From Burhinus oedicnemus (lineage: Eukaryota > Chordata > Aves > Charadriiformes > Burhinidae): a DNA stretch of 64,000 bases. This document shows, in pieces, positions 36,806 to 49,590 of the stretch. Positions within the stretch are counted from its first letter, which is position 1, and every line of letters begins with the position of its first letter. Under the pieces are notes generated by a model that was not told the DNA's origin, did no database searches, and worked only from the letters and a program-made list of their open reading frames with translations. The position numbers and the translations under genes are program-made. The stretch lies in NCBI GenBank assembly GCA_008921705.1, contig VFFE01007859.1, positions 2,842,266 to 2,906,265 of the forward strand, read 5' to 3'.

Positions 36806-39800
36806 TTGGTTCCATGTCTTAATGACAAAACTGTTTTTTCTTTTCTTAAAAAACCAGAATCCTTGAAGCAAAATCTGTATATAATGCCTGTTCTCTACAA
36901 ACCATATTCAACTACCCATGTTAGGCTTCTAAAAATAGATGGGTAATAAGAAAGCCTTTTCCTTTAATGGCCTTATATGTAACATGGAAAATGCAAAATT
37001 GTGCATGTTACGTGTGTTTAAGCCTTGATTTCAGTCAAATGGTTTAGATTTAGTGAAGAAGAGTCTGACCACAGATGTATGTGCAGTGCCATCACAATCT
37101 GTGATAGACAGAAGTAAACAGTAACTAACCTCAAAGAACATGGCCTGAAAATCTTTTGTAACGAAAGCAAGTACATGGCTTTATTCTGACAAGATGCTGT
37201 GCACAAAGCAACCCCAGCTTTTTGAAAAATACGTGCAAGGGTCACCTTGAAAAAGTGTTGGATTAATATCTTTTTATTGCAGTAGATCATCAGACACTGT
37301 TCTTTGAGGTGCTTATGAATTTTATCGTGCTTTTCATTTGAATTTATTTGAATTTCTTGTGATATTCCAAGGCATCACAATACCCATCACCTTAATCTTA
37401 TGGGCTCTTCTTTGCTAAAGTCTCAGTAAGACAGTCAAAGGCTTATGATGTCATTTAACTTTCTATCAAAGGGAACACAATTCCCATGGTATTTTAATGG
37501 AATTTTTAGTATTTTGCTCACAAGGTTGTATATGAGTAGAGAAACATACATTGGGAAGATACCTGTGATAATGGAAACTTTACCCAGCTAAAACTGGAAC
37601 TTTTTCCCAAATCCAGAACTGACTGTAACAGACCTTAACCCTAATGTTTTGTGAACTCTGGGGTGAAACCTGAGGTCCACAAAAGTCAATGAAGGAAGAC
37701 CATGGACTTTGATCAGGCTGATTTTTTGCCCCAGGACTCTCAAGGGAATAATTTCCCCACTACAATCTATGGTTGTGCCAATGATGTGATATCTGTGTTG
37801 TATGTGCATGTGTGGGCAGCCCAAAGCTACCCTGTCCTTTCTTAGTGCTGAAACGCATTGCAAACACATTGTTGTCGAGTTGCTTGTTATCACCTCTTTG
37901 TCTCTCTTCCCTTAATTGCTTTCCTTCTCTCTCCTTCCTCCTGATATAATTTTAAAAATTGTGGAGCATTGCCTCATTTCTCTAAAAAGGAAAGCATGGT
38001 GAGGAAGCTTTGCTTTAAGGACATGTAATGTTCTCTAGTGCAAAAGACCCTAATGCGCCCTATTTTTAAAATATTGGCACGGACTGCTAAAGGGATCTTT
38101 CAATATATCCTGGCATGTAGTGGATGCTTAGCACTCATTTCCTCTCATGAATCTAAGTATCAAACCCAGATGATGAAAGTTTAATCCTTTGGCACAGGTA
38201 CTGCACATTGCATCTTTCAACACAATGGAGCCCATTTTCTATGGAGAAGAGGCAGTGAAAAATGCCTTGCACAGGAGTTCAGTGCAGGTTCTTGGGTGGA
38301 GAACAGGAGAGGTTAGAAAAGGTGCAATTTCTGCAAATTAAGTTCCATCTCCAAGATACACATCTAGCAGGCCAAGGCATTGCTTAGCAAAAGAAGTAGA
38401 GCGCCTTAAAGCCATCTGCACATTTGCTTAAAACTTCACTTCCCTGATGGATAACAGATGGAGGAGGAAATTTATAAGTAAAAGATTAGAGCAGCTCTGC
38501 TTATAAACAGGAGTACTAATCACTCTGCCTTTGCCCTGGAGACCAGATTTAATCTCAGGGTTTAACTTAATGCAACTGTCTTGTTTCTGCTGCCAACTGA
38601 ATATGTTCAAATACTCCCATGATAAGAGATACTTTGGGATGATACAAAGCTAAACATTGCTTGGCAATTGATGATCCAGCATTTAATCAATGATTACACT
38701 CAATATAATATGGTGAAATAATGGACTGGGTAATTTGTGCATTCAACATTTGTCATCTCCCAGTGTTTAAATCTATCTGCTCAATAGTTCTCCACTGCAT
38801 ATTTGTTGTGTCAATGGTACCTGCACTTTGTACTCTCACTTGATGGTTTTATTCAGCAACCTTCTAAAACACTGAATTGAAAAGTGAGACCTCTGAACAT
38901 GTTAGGAATAAGGCATGTGGCAGTGGATTTGCTGCAGGAGAGGTCTTCAGTATCTTCTCACCCTTTGGAAGAAATATCTGTATGCTGTGTAGGGGGTAGT
39001 GTGTGCAAACCAGGGGTCTGTGGTCTCACGAGATACCGCTAAGAATAGTCTTTGCCAAGAACTCTAGGGGAACAAAAGCAGCTCATGTGTGTAAGGTATA
39101 TATACAGGAGGATATATAAGACTCAGCTAAACTTTGCATCCTACCCACCTGTATTTCCAGTCCTCTCAGCGTAAACTATCAGGTAGTGGATTTTCCACTC
39201 TCTGTTTTCTATTTCTATACCCCAGTTTTTGTGCTGTGTTCTGGACTGTTGGGTAAAAGAACAGAGGCACCACAATTAGACCTATGATGAGAATTGATTT
39301 TTCAATTTGCTGCTTGAAGTGGAAATTCAAAAGGAAAATCGTCCCAGTCTGACCTGAAATTAAAATGTATTAATTTTCTCATGGAAAAGGAGCCAACCAC
39401 TGTGCCTGCTGTACCCCTGCTAAAACAAAGTACCTCCAGGTATTCTATTCAGAATGGAAATTTTTGTTTTGTTCCTTGTTTCTGGTAGCTTTTTAGATGT
39501 TAGGTAGTTACATACCTAAACTCAACTTCACAGCACAACAGAAATTGAAATGGTCCATCTCGAAAAAAACATAGTTTTTGTGGTATATTCTCTTGCCGTG
39601 TGTTGGAGAGCTGACCTGAGTTTACTCTTTTACTCCTTTATTGCAAGAGAGGGTTTGTGGCACAAATACAGAAAGTGGTGTCTACCCTTTGAAAGATGCT
39701 GAAGTCTTGCCCTTTTAGTATTTTCTGATAGTTCATTTAGATTGCTCCCTGCTCTGCTTGTCAGCTTCTGTGAACTAACTTTTCCTTTCTGTGACACGGG

Positions 39801-42066
39801 AAATCCTAGGCACCTGGGCACATGGTGCCTAAAAATTAGAAGCTGCAACACAGGTTGGCAACATCTGAATCTGTTGATAAGCCCTGATTAGTCAAATGCT
39901 TGTTAAAAACAGCTTGTCTAAACTTCAGGGGTTTTGAGATGAGTAAGCACAAGGTTCACCTTTGCCAATTAGGAGAATAAATAGACCTGAGGACACTGTA
40001 TTACAGATGGCTGGGGAAATTGGTGGAACATGTTTAAGAAATCTGAACCCTTCTTTGCTCCCTAGAAATAATATCTCAGCTCAACTGATCAAAATAAAAG
40101 GAATTTGTGTGATCTCTGGTTATTGTGGGTGTGAATAATAACTTACTCCTGTTTTGCATTTTTTGTTTGGTTTATTGGAGAAACAAGGGCTTAGGAATCA
40201 TCCAGGACTGTGTGAGAATGTGGCCATTTAAGACTTTTCAAGCTCATTTGACTGGAACCAAAAGGAATAGAAACAAAATTCTCTATGTCATGAAAATAGC
40301 TGTCCTGGTACAAGATGTGACAGAAGGACAGGCTGCAATGTGAGCACGCCCTTTTTCCTTTTAGACAACAGGATCTACACCTCATGGGAAGAAATCACCA
40401 AGAAGTGTCAGTAAGACCCTGCATCTTATTTGCCTCTTGAAAATCCAACTCCAGGACACAAACTCTTGGGAAAACAGATACTAGTAGTTATGTTGCTCAT
40501 GGAATGAGTTACTATAAATAAGATTTGGAACAAATTAATATTTTGGGCCTGTTTCCTGAAGATTGGCAACATGTGACTGATGTAGAATGGTTCTTTGGTT
40601 ATGCTAACCACTGGGCTGACAAACCTTTAAACTTTTGTCCATTTACTTGTTTGCTTGCTGTTTAAAGGACAGTTCCAGATTACACTGGGATGTCTGTGAA
40701 AGTAAAAGGCAAGGGAAAACAGATTAAATCTCCATGTTCCAAAGCCACAGTGCAGTCTAGGTTGGAGGTCTGCATGGATTAAAGGAGGCGTGTTCCCCCT
40801 TGTAAGCAGGAAGCTAATGAGCACACCCTTGAGACCTTTCTCTCTGGAAAAAGGATACAATTTTAGTAAGCTAATTTATTAATAGTAAGTGCGCATCTCA
40901 CTGCTAAGGATCTCAAATGTCTCTTTATCAGGTAAGTTTTCACATCCAGTGAAGGGAACCTTTGAGGATTTTCTTTTTTGGAAGAATGGAAACGTGTAAA
41001 TATCTGACTAAACTATTTCCTTTCTAGATTTAAAAAAAAAACAAAAAAGGAAAAAAATCCCAGCAAAACCCAAGTATGTCTTTGATAATCATGTTTATAC
41101 AGAGTCTGAACACTAGTAGTTTTATAAGAGAGATTTTCTTTTTCTGGACTTCTTCTGGCTTGCACATTTTCTCCTTTTATGAAGTGTGTTTCTTTTAGAC
41201 ATCCTGGCCTCATAAAAGTGGCTTATTTAGAACAGACCTGGCCATCTGGGGCCACTTTGCTATAGGCTAAGCTTAGCTTATTAAGTATTGTCGTCCAAAG
41301 ACAAACAAAGAGGCTACTAATGCATTTTTGGCCTATTCTGTGTATTTCTTATTCTGTGAGCAATAAAAAAAAAAAAAAAGGGAAGGAAATAAAAATGGAA
41401 TGAGTTGTCTGGAATTTGCCTGCTTTAGGATGAGCTAAATTGAGTCTGTGGAAGTGTTCAGCTTCGGTTGCCTGCTGAGGGGGAAGAGGGAACGAGGGAG
41501 GAAGCGTATTTTCAAATGTCTGCTGAAAACTCACCCAAAAATGTCTTACCTGTGAGAACCGAACTGCTGTGGCATGTTTGACTTAAGAAATACTTCCCAG
41601 TATCTTGAGCAGTAATGGCTGTTTAAAAGAGAGTGTTGAAACTGGGATGTCAGTCATCTTCTCAGCAACAAAACAAGTTCTCTTTAGTGCTGCAACCCTT
41701 AGATGGCATGGAAAAGTGATTGCTACAGGAGCTTAAACAGCACTTACCTGGGTATTAGTGTAACTTCTGGGGAGCTGTGTGTTTTTAATGAGAAGAAATA
41801 ATTTCTCACCACTTCAGGTGGCTTTCGATCACCTTGTCCTCTCTGCAAGATCAGTTGCAGAGATTTAAACCCCAAATATCCAAGGGAGCACCAATGTGAT
41901 TTTACCTAGAGCGATCCTGGGCAATCACTATGGACCCTGCTGGCAAGGCCACAAGCAGAGCTGGGAACCGATATCATCAGTTCACCTCTTTCTCCTCTTC
42001 TTTGAACAACAGTAGTTGTATTCATCTTTCTCAAGGTTCAAGCACTATTTCAGGCATTATTATCAT
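36806..42066. other. Unique noncoding DNA, no gene seen
   Basis: Repeat-poor. Poly-A-rich low-complexity patches occur at about 41031-41062 and 41366-41381. Frames are short and scattered (the longest, 37588-37893 minus, has 101 codons) without recognisable families. Confidence 0.55.
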
Positions 42067-42088
42067 CTAGAAACACAGTTGTTTCTAG
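42067..42088. repeat. Small perfect stem-loop (8-bp arms)
   Basis: CTAGAAAC and GTTTCTAG flank a six-base loop. The stem is perfect but short. It is far too small for a microRNA precursor and is likely chance. Confidence 0.6.
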
Positions 42089-43934
42089 GTAGGAAGACAT
42101 AAAATGGGAGGTATCTTGCAGTCCAACATCTAATCCCTGGAGACAGGGGCACCCAGATCTCCAGAAGGGAGTGCAAGAGATGTTTCATTGCACATAGGTA
42201 AAGTAAACTGCTTATTGCAAGGGTTTTCTCCTCTCCTGAAATAGCCAGAAGTTGCTTAGATTGGATCAGGGAATTTTAAGAGCTTTTTTGGATATTTTTC
42301 CTAAGAAAATGGCTCAAATCTGTCTTGATCAGAATACCACCCAACTTGTTCATCTTTTCACTTTATTACAGTCTTTTGGCCTTTAAGGTGCTAAAGTCAA
42401 TTTTAATTCACATCAGTAACATGGGGAACATTGCAGAAGTGTAAAATTGTATATATTTATGAGGTTATCTGAGTTCAGGCACTGTGTAGACACTGAAGCA
42501 TCAGAATCCAGTTTGGATCTGGTCTGAAATATATTTTGCCCTGAATCTTATCAGGATCTCAGACATAAAATTCCCTCATTTCTGCCGGGACCTCTGTGTT
42601 TCTTGCTGCTGTCCCATATTCCCTGGGAGTGCTTCCCAGCTATTCAGAAATAAGGTACCACCTCCGCCTAAACTGACATTGGTAAAAATATGTATTTTGA
42701 GGGAAATGAATTCCTTAGCCTTGATAGACGTCCCCCCTTGTCTGAACCTTTGTTGTCTTTAGGAAGTGGCAGGATTCTGGAGGGAAAGTATCTGCTGTTG
42801 GTGTGTGGTTGCAGCTTAATGTGCTATGCCTGAAATAAAACACTGAGGGAAGATTTCTTTCCGCTGTCTCATTGTGGAGGAAGAGTTTTTGAAAAAGCTA
42901 AAGACAATACTGAGATTAGGCTGCTGTTGTTTCAGCTCAGTGGCAGACGTTGAAGCTTTGGCTGAAAGCCCATTGACAGGACCAGATGTTTTACTCTTGC
43001 ATTTCCTTTGCAATGGGAAATAATGAAAACTGAGCCTTGTAAATGAAACGGGACTTTGCTGATTTAATTCGTTTGTCGTGTCATTGTGATTCATATCATC
43101 AGAAAATCTCTCTGCCAGGGGTTCAGACCAGCAAAACAGGAGCTTATAAGGGAGCTGCTAATAGGATTTCACAGGTGCCCTCCCATCTTGTTTTCACTTC
43201 TCATATGTCATCTTTACTAGCTCCCACCCTGAGAAACCTATGGGAATCTATCAATTTTCCAAAGGCAGGTGTTTTCTGGGAATTTATTTTCTGTGATGTG
43301 TGAGATACAACCCTTTCGCATTTATAAAACAGTCTATAAGAGCTGATGGAGAACTTGAATTCAAAGCACAATGCTCAGAGAAGCTGATGGCCTTCCCAGA
43401 GGTCTATCCTGGGTGTGATCTTGGGCATTGCTGTGCCACCTGGAGACTTGAGTGACACATATTTTAGCTCTGATTTATCCCACCTGACTTACCAGACTGT
43501 CCTCTGTGCACAGTGCAGAGATGCTTCCAGGTAGGATTCAGATATTTTGGTGGGGAAATCCCCTTTTGAAAGTGTCTTTCTCTGTGTTGGTTATGTAAGG
43601 AGTGGGGGCAGCTCTGTCTCCTGAAAGCATGATGAACTCAGGGCCAACTGTTCTCAACAAAATAGGAGCACTCTTTTTTTTCCCTGCTCCTCCGTGCACC
43701 CGAATCTAAACATCTTGCTTCCTCCTGCAGACTGTGCTCTAGCACACTGGGTATTTTCATAAAGTGATCAACAGACCCCGAGTGTGAGCAACTATGCACA
43801 GTAGGTTTAAGCATCTTTCTTTTCAAATATAGCCATACAAAGGAAATCAGAGTTGGCATTGCAAAAATCCCTGCATTTTCCCTCAGAGCACTGTTTGTAA
43901 TTCGTCATGACTTACTGAGCTTTGTTGAAATTAG
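42089..43934. other. Unique noncoding DNA, no gene seen
   Basis: No repeat was assigned with confidence. The segment about 42830-43110 is repeat-free and contains GATTTAATTCG and several TTTG/CATTG-type motifs that could belong to a conserved element, without proof. A weak MIR-like phrase near 43411-43450 is discussed under rejected items. Confidence 0.5.
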
Positions 43935-43985
43935 CGCTAGAAGGAGTCATCATGACCACCTGGTTTGATATCTCTGCACTCAGTT
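43935..43985 (-). mobile_element. Very weak ancient CR1 3'-end trace
   Basis: GCGCTAGAAGGAGTCATCAT followed by GACCACCTGG resembles the antisense 3' end of old CR1 subfamilies (a gctagaagggacca...gatcatctagt-like string). Only about 50 bp match by eye, with no downstream body, so this may be chance. Confidence 0.28.
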
Positions 43986-45814
43986 TTGCTTAGAGGCTTC
44001 TGCATTGGAATATTTCTCTGCTGGGAGCATCAGCAATGCTGCTTCCAGACCCACAGTCCCACCAGCCTGAGGCTGTCTGCGATCCCCAGTGATGATGCTT
44101 TCCACAAACCCAGAAATTTGGCACAAAAAGCTTGTGCATCCTGGAGCAACAACAGCAAAAGCAACAGAGTTAGAGCCATTGTGAATAACTGAAAGGTAAC
44201 ATAAAAGAAACAGATGATAGAGGAAGAGAGAAAAATATCTTATTAAAACTTTATACTTAGTGGCAGTCAAGGAAATTTCCTTTAAAAAAATCAACATTGG
44301 AAACAAGATGAAATATATATATATTGTTTTCCCACTGACTAGTTACAACTTTTGTTTGTTTGTTTGGTTGGTTTTTGTAGTTTTGCATCTATTTCACTCT
44401 GTGTTTAAGACTCTGTGTTAAAACAGTTTTAAATGCAATATATTTCTCAGAAAGCCAAACTTTTACAGATTGTACTGTTGTAACAGAATAAAAAATTGCA
44501 GCACTTCTCTCCTATTAAATGTAGCTGGAAACATGTATCTACTTAATGGAGTCAAATAATATCCTAAAAATATGCCTTAGAATATCCAAAATACTAAAAT
44601 CTTGAAACAGAGGCAATAAAATGTAACAGATTTGAAAGAGGGAAAAGGCTGTAAATGAAAACCAGAGAAGAAAGTCTACGGTAAGAGTATATGACCATCC
44701 ACAAAGGCAAGCTCTGGCAAATGTTAACCAGCTCAATATAACAGGCTGCCACTTGTGATCCTGAGCATGGTAGCTTACATGAGTTATTGGAAGGTATGCT
44801 CCAATTAGGGTCTGTTTTATGGTAGATATGAAGAATGGGATTTTTAGCAATCCTTTAGTTTTCTTCCTGTAAACCTTCAGCTGGCTTCAGTAGCTGCAGA
44901 GTCCAGTGGAAACTGAGCTTTTTGAAAATCCCACCAAAAAATGTTTTATGTCTGCACATATTTGGTCACAACTGATATTTTGAAGGAGAGGATGTTGAAG
45001 ACAGGCTCCGTCACTGAGGCTTTGGCATTCTGCTATTCTGCATATAGCTGGGTGGCAGGTTCACATTAAGTACAGCAAAAAGTCCTTTGGGTAAAAGGAA
45101 GATGGGATGCAAATTCTTCCATTAACTGTGTTCACAGAAGTGTGTAAATGTTTGTGATTCCTCTTTACAATTGCTTGCTTTCCTAAACACTTACATCTGC
45201 TTGGAATTTGTTCATGAGACATCCTGAGCTTCTGTGGAGTCCCATTAGGTCCAATGAGAAATAACATGGTTAAAGGAAGTTTTTCTCCTGGATGTCAACA
45301 CAAGGGCCCTTAGATGGAAGCAATTTGGTTGTGTAAAGGTTATCATGTGTCCTGCAATGTAAGCGCTATCGTAATAAAAATTAATTAAGAATAAATAGCA
45401 ACATAGTGTTTGGTGATGAGAATTGCCAATTTCCCAGGGCATTTTGGGGAAGGAGGGTAGAGATTGATCAGCCTTGCAGTTACATATTTTAAGAAAAGAA
45501 GGAGTCATATTTGTTTCTCCTTTGCACTTTGTCATGATAGAGCCATCATATTTCACTGAGTAGCTTCTAAACGCATCCAAGTACCTTGTTTGTGTGAAGC
45601 TGACAGTATCTGGGGGATGCTTCAGGAGATGGGGACCCACCATTTCCCTTGGCAATTTGTTTCCTCAGACTCAGCCACTCTGTTAAATAATTGTGACTTA
45701 TTTCTTGCTGGGATGTCTTTGCCTTTAATATTCAGTCTTTCTGTGCTATGTTAAAAAGCCTTTTGACATCTGATATATACTGTCTTTAAAGAAAACGGGT
45801 AGTCTTTTTACACT
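43986..45814. other. Unique noncoding DNA, no gene seen
   Basis: Contains a short (AT)n at about 44312-44325 and a (TTTG)n-like run at about 44350-44374. Minus-strand frames of 103-136 codons (44539-44850; 45245-45655) have no recognisable domain and no supporting splice context. Confidence 0.5.
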
Positions 45815-45925
45815 GAAATCATATCCTCCCTTGATCTTTTTGAGAACTTCAGAAGAGCGAGTGCCTCACATTTCTCTGTAAGGCACGTTTTCCCAGGTCT
45901 CCAACCATCAAGACCTGTGTGTATC
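45815..45925 (-). mobile_element. Possible ancient CR1 fragment
   Basis: The plus strand keeps the antisense CR1 order in decayed form: AATCATATCCTCCCTTGATC, TTCAGAAGAGCGAGTGCC, CATTTCTCTGTAAGGCACG and TTTTCCCAGGTCTCCAACCA. It corresponds by eye to 28485-28570 of the clear copy (CCCCCCTCAATC ... CTTTCCTCATAAGAGA ... GTTCCAGCCCCCTAATCA). The similarity is weak but co-linear. Confidence 0.45.
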
Positions 45926-48682
45926 TCTATGCTCTGAATTTTTGTAAATGTATTGAAAACATGTGCCCAAGATGTGTTATTACACCTCGTGCAATAATTA
46001 ATGTGTTTCTGTATACACAGACCTGTATGTAGAAAAATAGCAAGCTAAGTCACAGTATGTGTTAAGGACATAAAGATGAAAGGAACATCTTTGTACCTAT
46101 AACCGATTGCATGTTAACTCTGTAGCCTTAGAAGACATTTTTTTCTTCCATCTAAATCTAGTAGAGCTGGATAAAAAACCATCAGGCACTGTTCATTGTT
46201 ACAGAAAAAAGAAAATGAACTTTGTCACATTCTTTTCCCCCAACACTTTAGGTACTTTTATGACTTGCATCTTTCCACTCTTCTTCTCCCCAAGCAATTT
46301 ACTTAAATGACATTTTGGCAGCTTGTGGTATAATCAAACGTTTTATTCAAATGGCTGACAAACAGTTGGGAGAAAATGTGCCATTGTTAAATATTTTAGA
46401 TGCTAATGTTTTCCTGAAGAGCTGGGCACCTGCCTGCTGGAGTCCTCTGTGGTTCCCAGGAGATGTCCACAAAACCAGGAGTCAGACTGCTGATTAAGCA
46501 ACATTTAAATAACAGAAATAAAATCCTCACATTTTCTCATTGCATTTCAAAGAAATAAAGAAGGCCATAAAACTGTCCTCATCACAGTAAGCTAACTCCA
46601 TGTGTGGGAACATTATGCTGCTTCTTACACACAGTATGGGTTAGAACATTATTGAAAATTGCAAAGCCGTTTACGTCCTGTCTGGCAAAAAAATGCTGCA
46701 TTTTTCTTCTTAAAGTAATCTAAAACATTCCAAAACACAGACAAATATAATGGAAACACTGACAAGCCTTTACTCACAGTGTCACTGAGACATCATCGAT
46801 GATTTAACTGCAACTACAAGCAATTAAATACGCCGCTTCTAATAATTTCTCATGGTGTGGTATCTCTATAATATTGCACATAGGGACACATTGGCATGTG
46901 TAAAATTTTATCCCTACTAAGTGAATGTCAAGATGAAAGTGATTTCTTCTATACACCGCTATAACAGACATGATTCTTCTTGGCAAACAGAGGAGCAGCA
47001 AGATTGAGTGGGGGATGTGACTTTACCTCCATTAAATGCTTTAAGTAGACAGATCCCGGAATACTGTGTCTGTTTGTAGCATCTCCATTCTACCGAAGAT
47101 ATTATGAGATGGGAGAGAGGTCAAGGGAAAAAAAAGATTTTATTGCAGCAAAATTTATTTCATGGCCAAAGAAAATAACTTTTAATGAGAGATTTATGAA
47201 GCAAGTTCTTAGGTTATCAGAAGACGACTGAAAATAAAGGTCAAGAGATGAATTAATTTCAGTCTGTAAGTTCTTTCACACAGAGAAAAGTACCAAGACC
47301 AATGTTCCCTCCATTCTTATGGAAGAGGCATGACCAAGTTGAAACCAGACATATTTTTATGGAAGAACAATTAAACTTTGGGAAAATTTCCCATGAGAAG
47401 TGACTGGATTCTTCACCTCCTGCCATTCTTGGGAAGTGTCTCATGCCAGTGCCTGCTGGCAAACACAATTCACTGGACTCACTTGTGGAACGAGGGAACA
47501 AACATCCATATCACATGGAGGCACAGGTACAACCGATCTTCTGCTCTCAAAAACCACAAATGAAAATTAAACAGCAAACTTACTGCCTCTGCGTAGATGC
47601 AACAGTTTCAAGTCATGATGGTGACCCCAATGGGGTAGCCAAATCAAATTTATGTTTATGTTCATGCTCTTTTAGGGGAAACTGCAGATGTCTCTCAACC
47701 ATTGCAAAGTAATCTAATATTTTAATATGGCCACCAAATATATCTCAAGAGAATTTTTCTGAAACGCAAGACTTAAACAAGCATCCCACTCCTTCATGCG
47801 TTTATGGATTAACTTCAACACAGGGCAAAGCCTGCTACATTTCATTTGTCAGCTCTTTACTGAACAAGAACAATCCCCATACCCAAGGAATACATCTTCA
47901 TTCTCCATGTAAAGGCTTCTACAGTGGCTGAGGCAATGGAAGAGAGAAATCCACAATGACCTGTTTATTCAGTAGAAGAACAGTAATGTCTTTCTGTCGG
48001 CAACAGAAACAGAAAATCTTTGTAAGTATACACATATACAACGCAACTGCTTCCAACCAAGCAGCTTGAGTGCCAGTATTTAGAGATGGGACACAGGGCT
48101 GCCTTTTACAAGTCTGTTAAAACACTGATGACTCTCCTAAATAAGGCTGTTATTTTGGCTATGAGATCTAACTGGAAAAACTGGCTGGGCAATGAATGGG
48201 ATACTCATCTGATTTCTACATGTGAATAGGGAGAAACTATAGCTCAGAAGCAAGATGCCCATGGAAGTGTCTGCACTTTGAAAGTGCCTATTCTGATTAA
48301 ATAGTCATAGCCCTTTGAAAAGTGTTGGACCAATGTCATACGAGCAGTTTTCCATGTGTCTGTCTGGAATGTTTCTAGACTTTACAATTTCAAACAAGCA
48401 AAGAATGCTGAAAATTGGATCCTTATTCACTTTCCCATCTGCTGGGAAAAAAAATAAATAAACTGGACTTTTAAATGACAAATGAGGTCTTGTCAGGGGG
48501 ACTGTAATATCTCTTTTTCCATGTTCCAGTCTGTGATCAAGGGTAGCTTCCTGGCTTTGGAGTAACGTATGGCTTGTAACACAGACACACCAGCAAGAGA
48601 CCGCAAAACGCAGCTGCTAAATAGGATTTTCAAGTTAAACAGACAAGACAAGCTGGTGGGGGGGAGTCCTACCTTTGTGTTT
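45926..48682. other. Unique noncoding DNA, no gene seen
   Basis: AT-rich, repeat-poor. A donor-like TTGTAAGTATAC at about 48019-48030 has no convincing upstream acceptor. Frames are at most about 90 codons and unrecognised. Confidence 0.5.
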
Positions 48683-48800
48683 TATGTGTGGGAACTGAGG
48701 CAGAGAGAATGGTTTGTCCCAGGCAATAGCAAAAGGCTGTGACCAATCTGGGGTGCAAATACAAACCAGAACCAGGTGCCTGCAGTGTGGGCCAGATGGG
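48683..48800 (-). repeat. Probable MIR/CORE-SINE remnant
   Basis: The plus strand reads GGGAACTGAGGCAGAGAGAA, then GTTTGTCCCAGGCAATAGC, then AATACAAACCAGAACCAGG. This is the antisense MIR order 'gggaaactgaggcacagag...gtgacttgcccaaggtca...aatagaacccagg'. It is the best preserved of the SINE remnants here. Minus- and plus-strand frames of 85 and 117 codons across it are coincidental. Confidence 0.6.
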
Positions 48801-49287
48801 CTTGAAGCCTTGGCTGTCTGCAGGCTCCCACTTCGGCTTGAATGTGTTATCCAGGTCTGCTGTGCAGTGCAGAGTGTGAGGAAGATGCCTCCAGATAGTG
48901 ACTCTTTCCTCTCCCCTCCCTCTCATCCCACCCTACTGCCAGAGATGGGCAGCTCATCCATCACCTCATGCACAAGTGATGAAGACAAACCCCACCCAGC
49001 ACCATCTGTTGGGGTTACATTTAACTGGTTAGCACTTGTTGGTTCCCAAATCACTGGGTGTTCATGAAGCTCCAGGGCAGGTGAGAGGAGGCAGGAGAAG
49101 GTTTACATGGATTCAGACCTAGTGCTGACTGTGCCTTGTGCAGCTGTGCTGGTGTGACACTGAGAAATACTTGGGACAAGCCATGCTGTCACAGTGGAGA
49201 GATGTCATGGGGCAGTGCTAGCTTGGAGGTGTTGCCCTGTGGTCTAGACACAGCCGGCATTTGCTCTGACATAGTGCAGATGGGGAA
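48801..49287. other. Unique noncoding DNA, no gene seen
   Basis: A slightly GC-richer stretch between a SINE remnant and a CR1. A plus-strand frame ending at 49067 has no recognisable domain. Confidence 0.5.
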
Positions 49288-49590
49288 ATCACGGAATCAC
49301 GGAACTTTCAGAGTTGGAAGGGACCTCTAGAGATCATCTAGTCCAACTCCCCTGCTGACGCAGGAATGCCTGCAGCACATTACTCAGGACTGCATGCAGG
49401 CGGGTCTCGAAAATCTCCACAGAAGGAGACTCCACAACCTCCCTGGGCAGCCTGTTCCAGTGCTCTGTCACCCTCACTGTAAAGAAGTTTTTTCTTAGGT
49501 TTGAACGGAACTTCCTATGTTCCAACTTGTGCCCGTCGCCCCTTGTCCTGTCACTGGGAACCACTGAAAAGAGTCTGGTTTAACTCCTCC
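49288..49590 (-). mobile_element. CR1 LINE, 5'-truncated, with ORF2 C-terminus
   Basis: Starts with two units of an eight-base tail (ATCACGGA). The antisense CR1 3' end follows (TTGGAAGGGACCTCTAGAGA, TCATCTAGTCCAACTCCCCT). The minus-strand frame 49564-49334 encodes 76 residues with [17 protein letters not shown] and [20 protein letters not shown], the ORF2 C-terminal signature. NFFTVRVTE differs from NFFPLRVAE in the copies at 28155 and 52326, so this is another subfamily. It is truncated near 49590, leaving about 0.3 kb, with no possibility of autonomous activity. Confidence 0.94.

Noticed and set aside
42067..42088. Perfect short hairpin as a microRNA candidate
   Set aside because: The stem is only 8 bp, far below a microRNA precursor.
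43405..43455. GGTGTGATCTTGGGCATTGC phrase resembling a sense MIR core
   Set aside because: Only about 40 bp match loosely and the expected flanking core is absent.
45245..45655. 136-codon minus-strand open frame
   Set aside because: No recognisable motif and no flanking splice signals. The length is within chance for 64 kb read in six frames.
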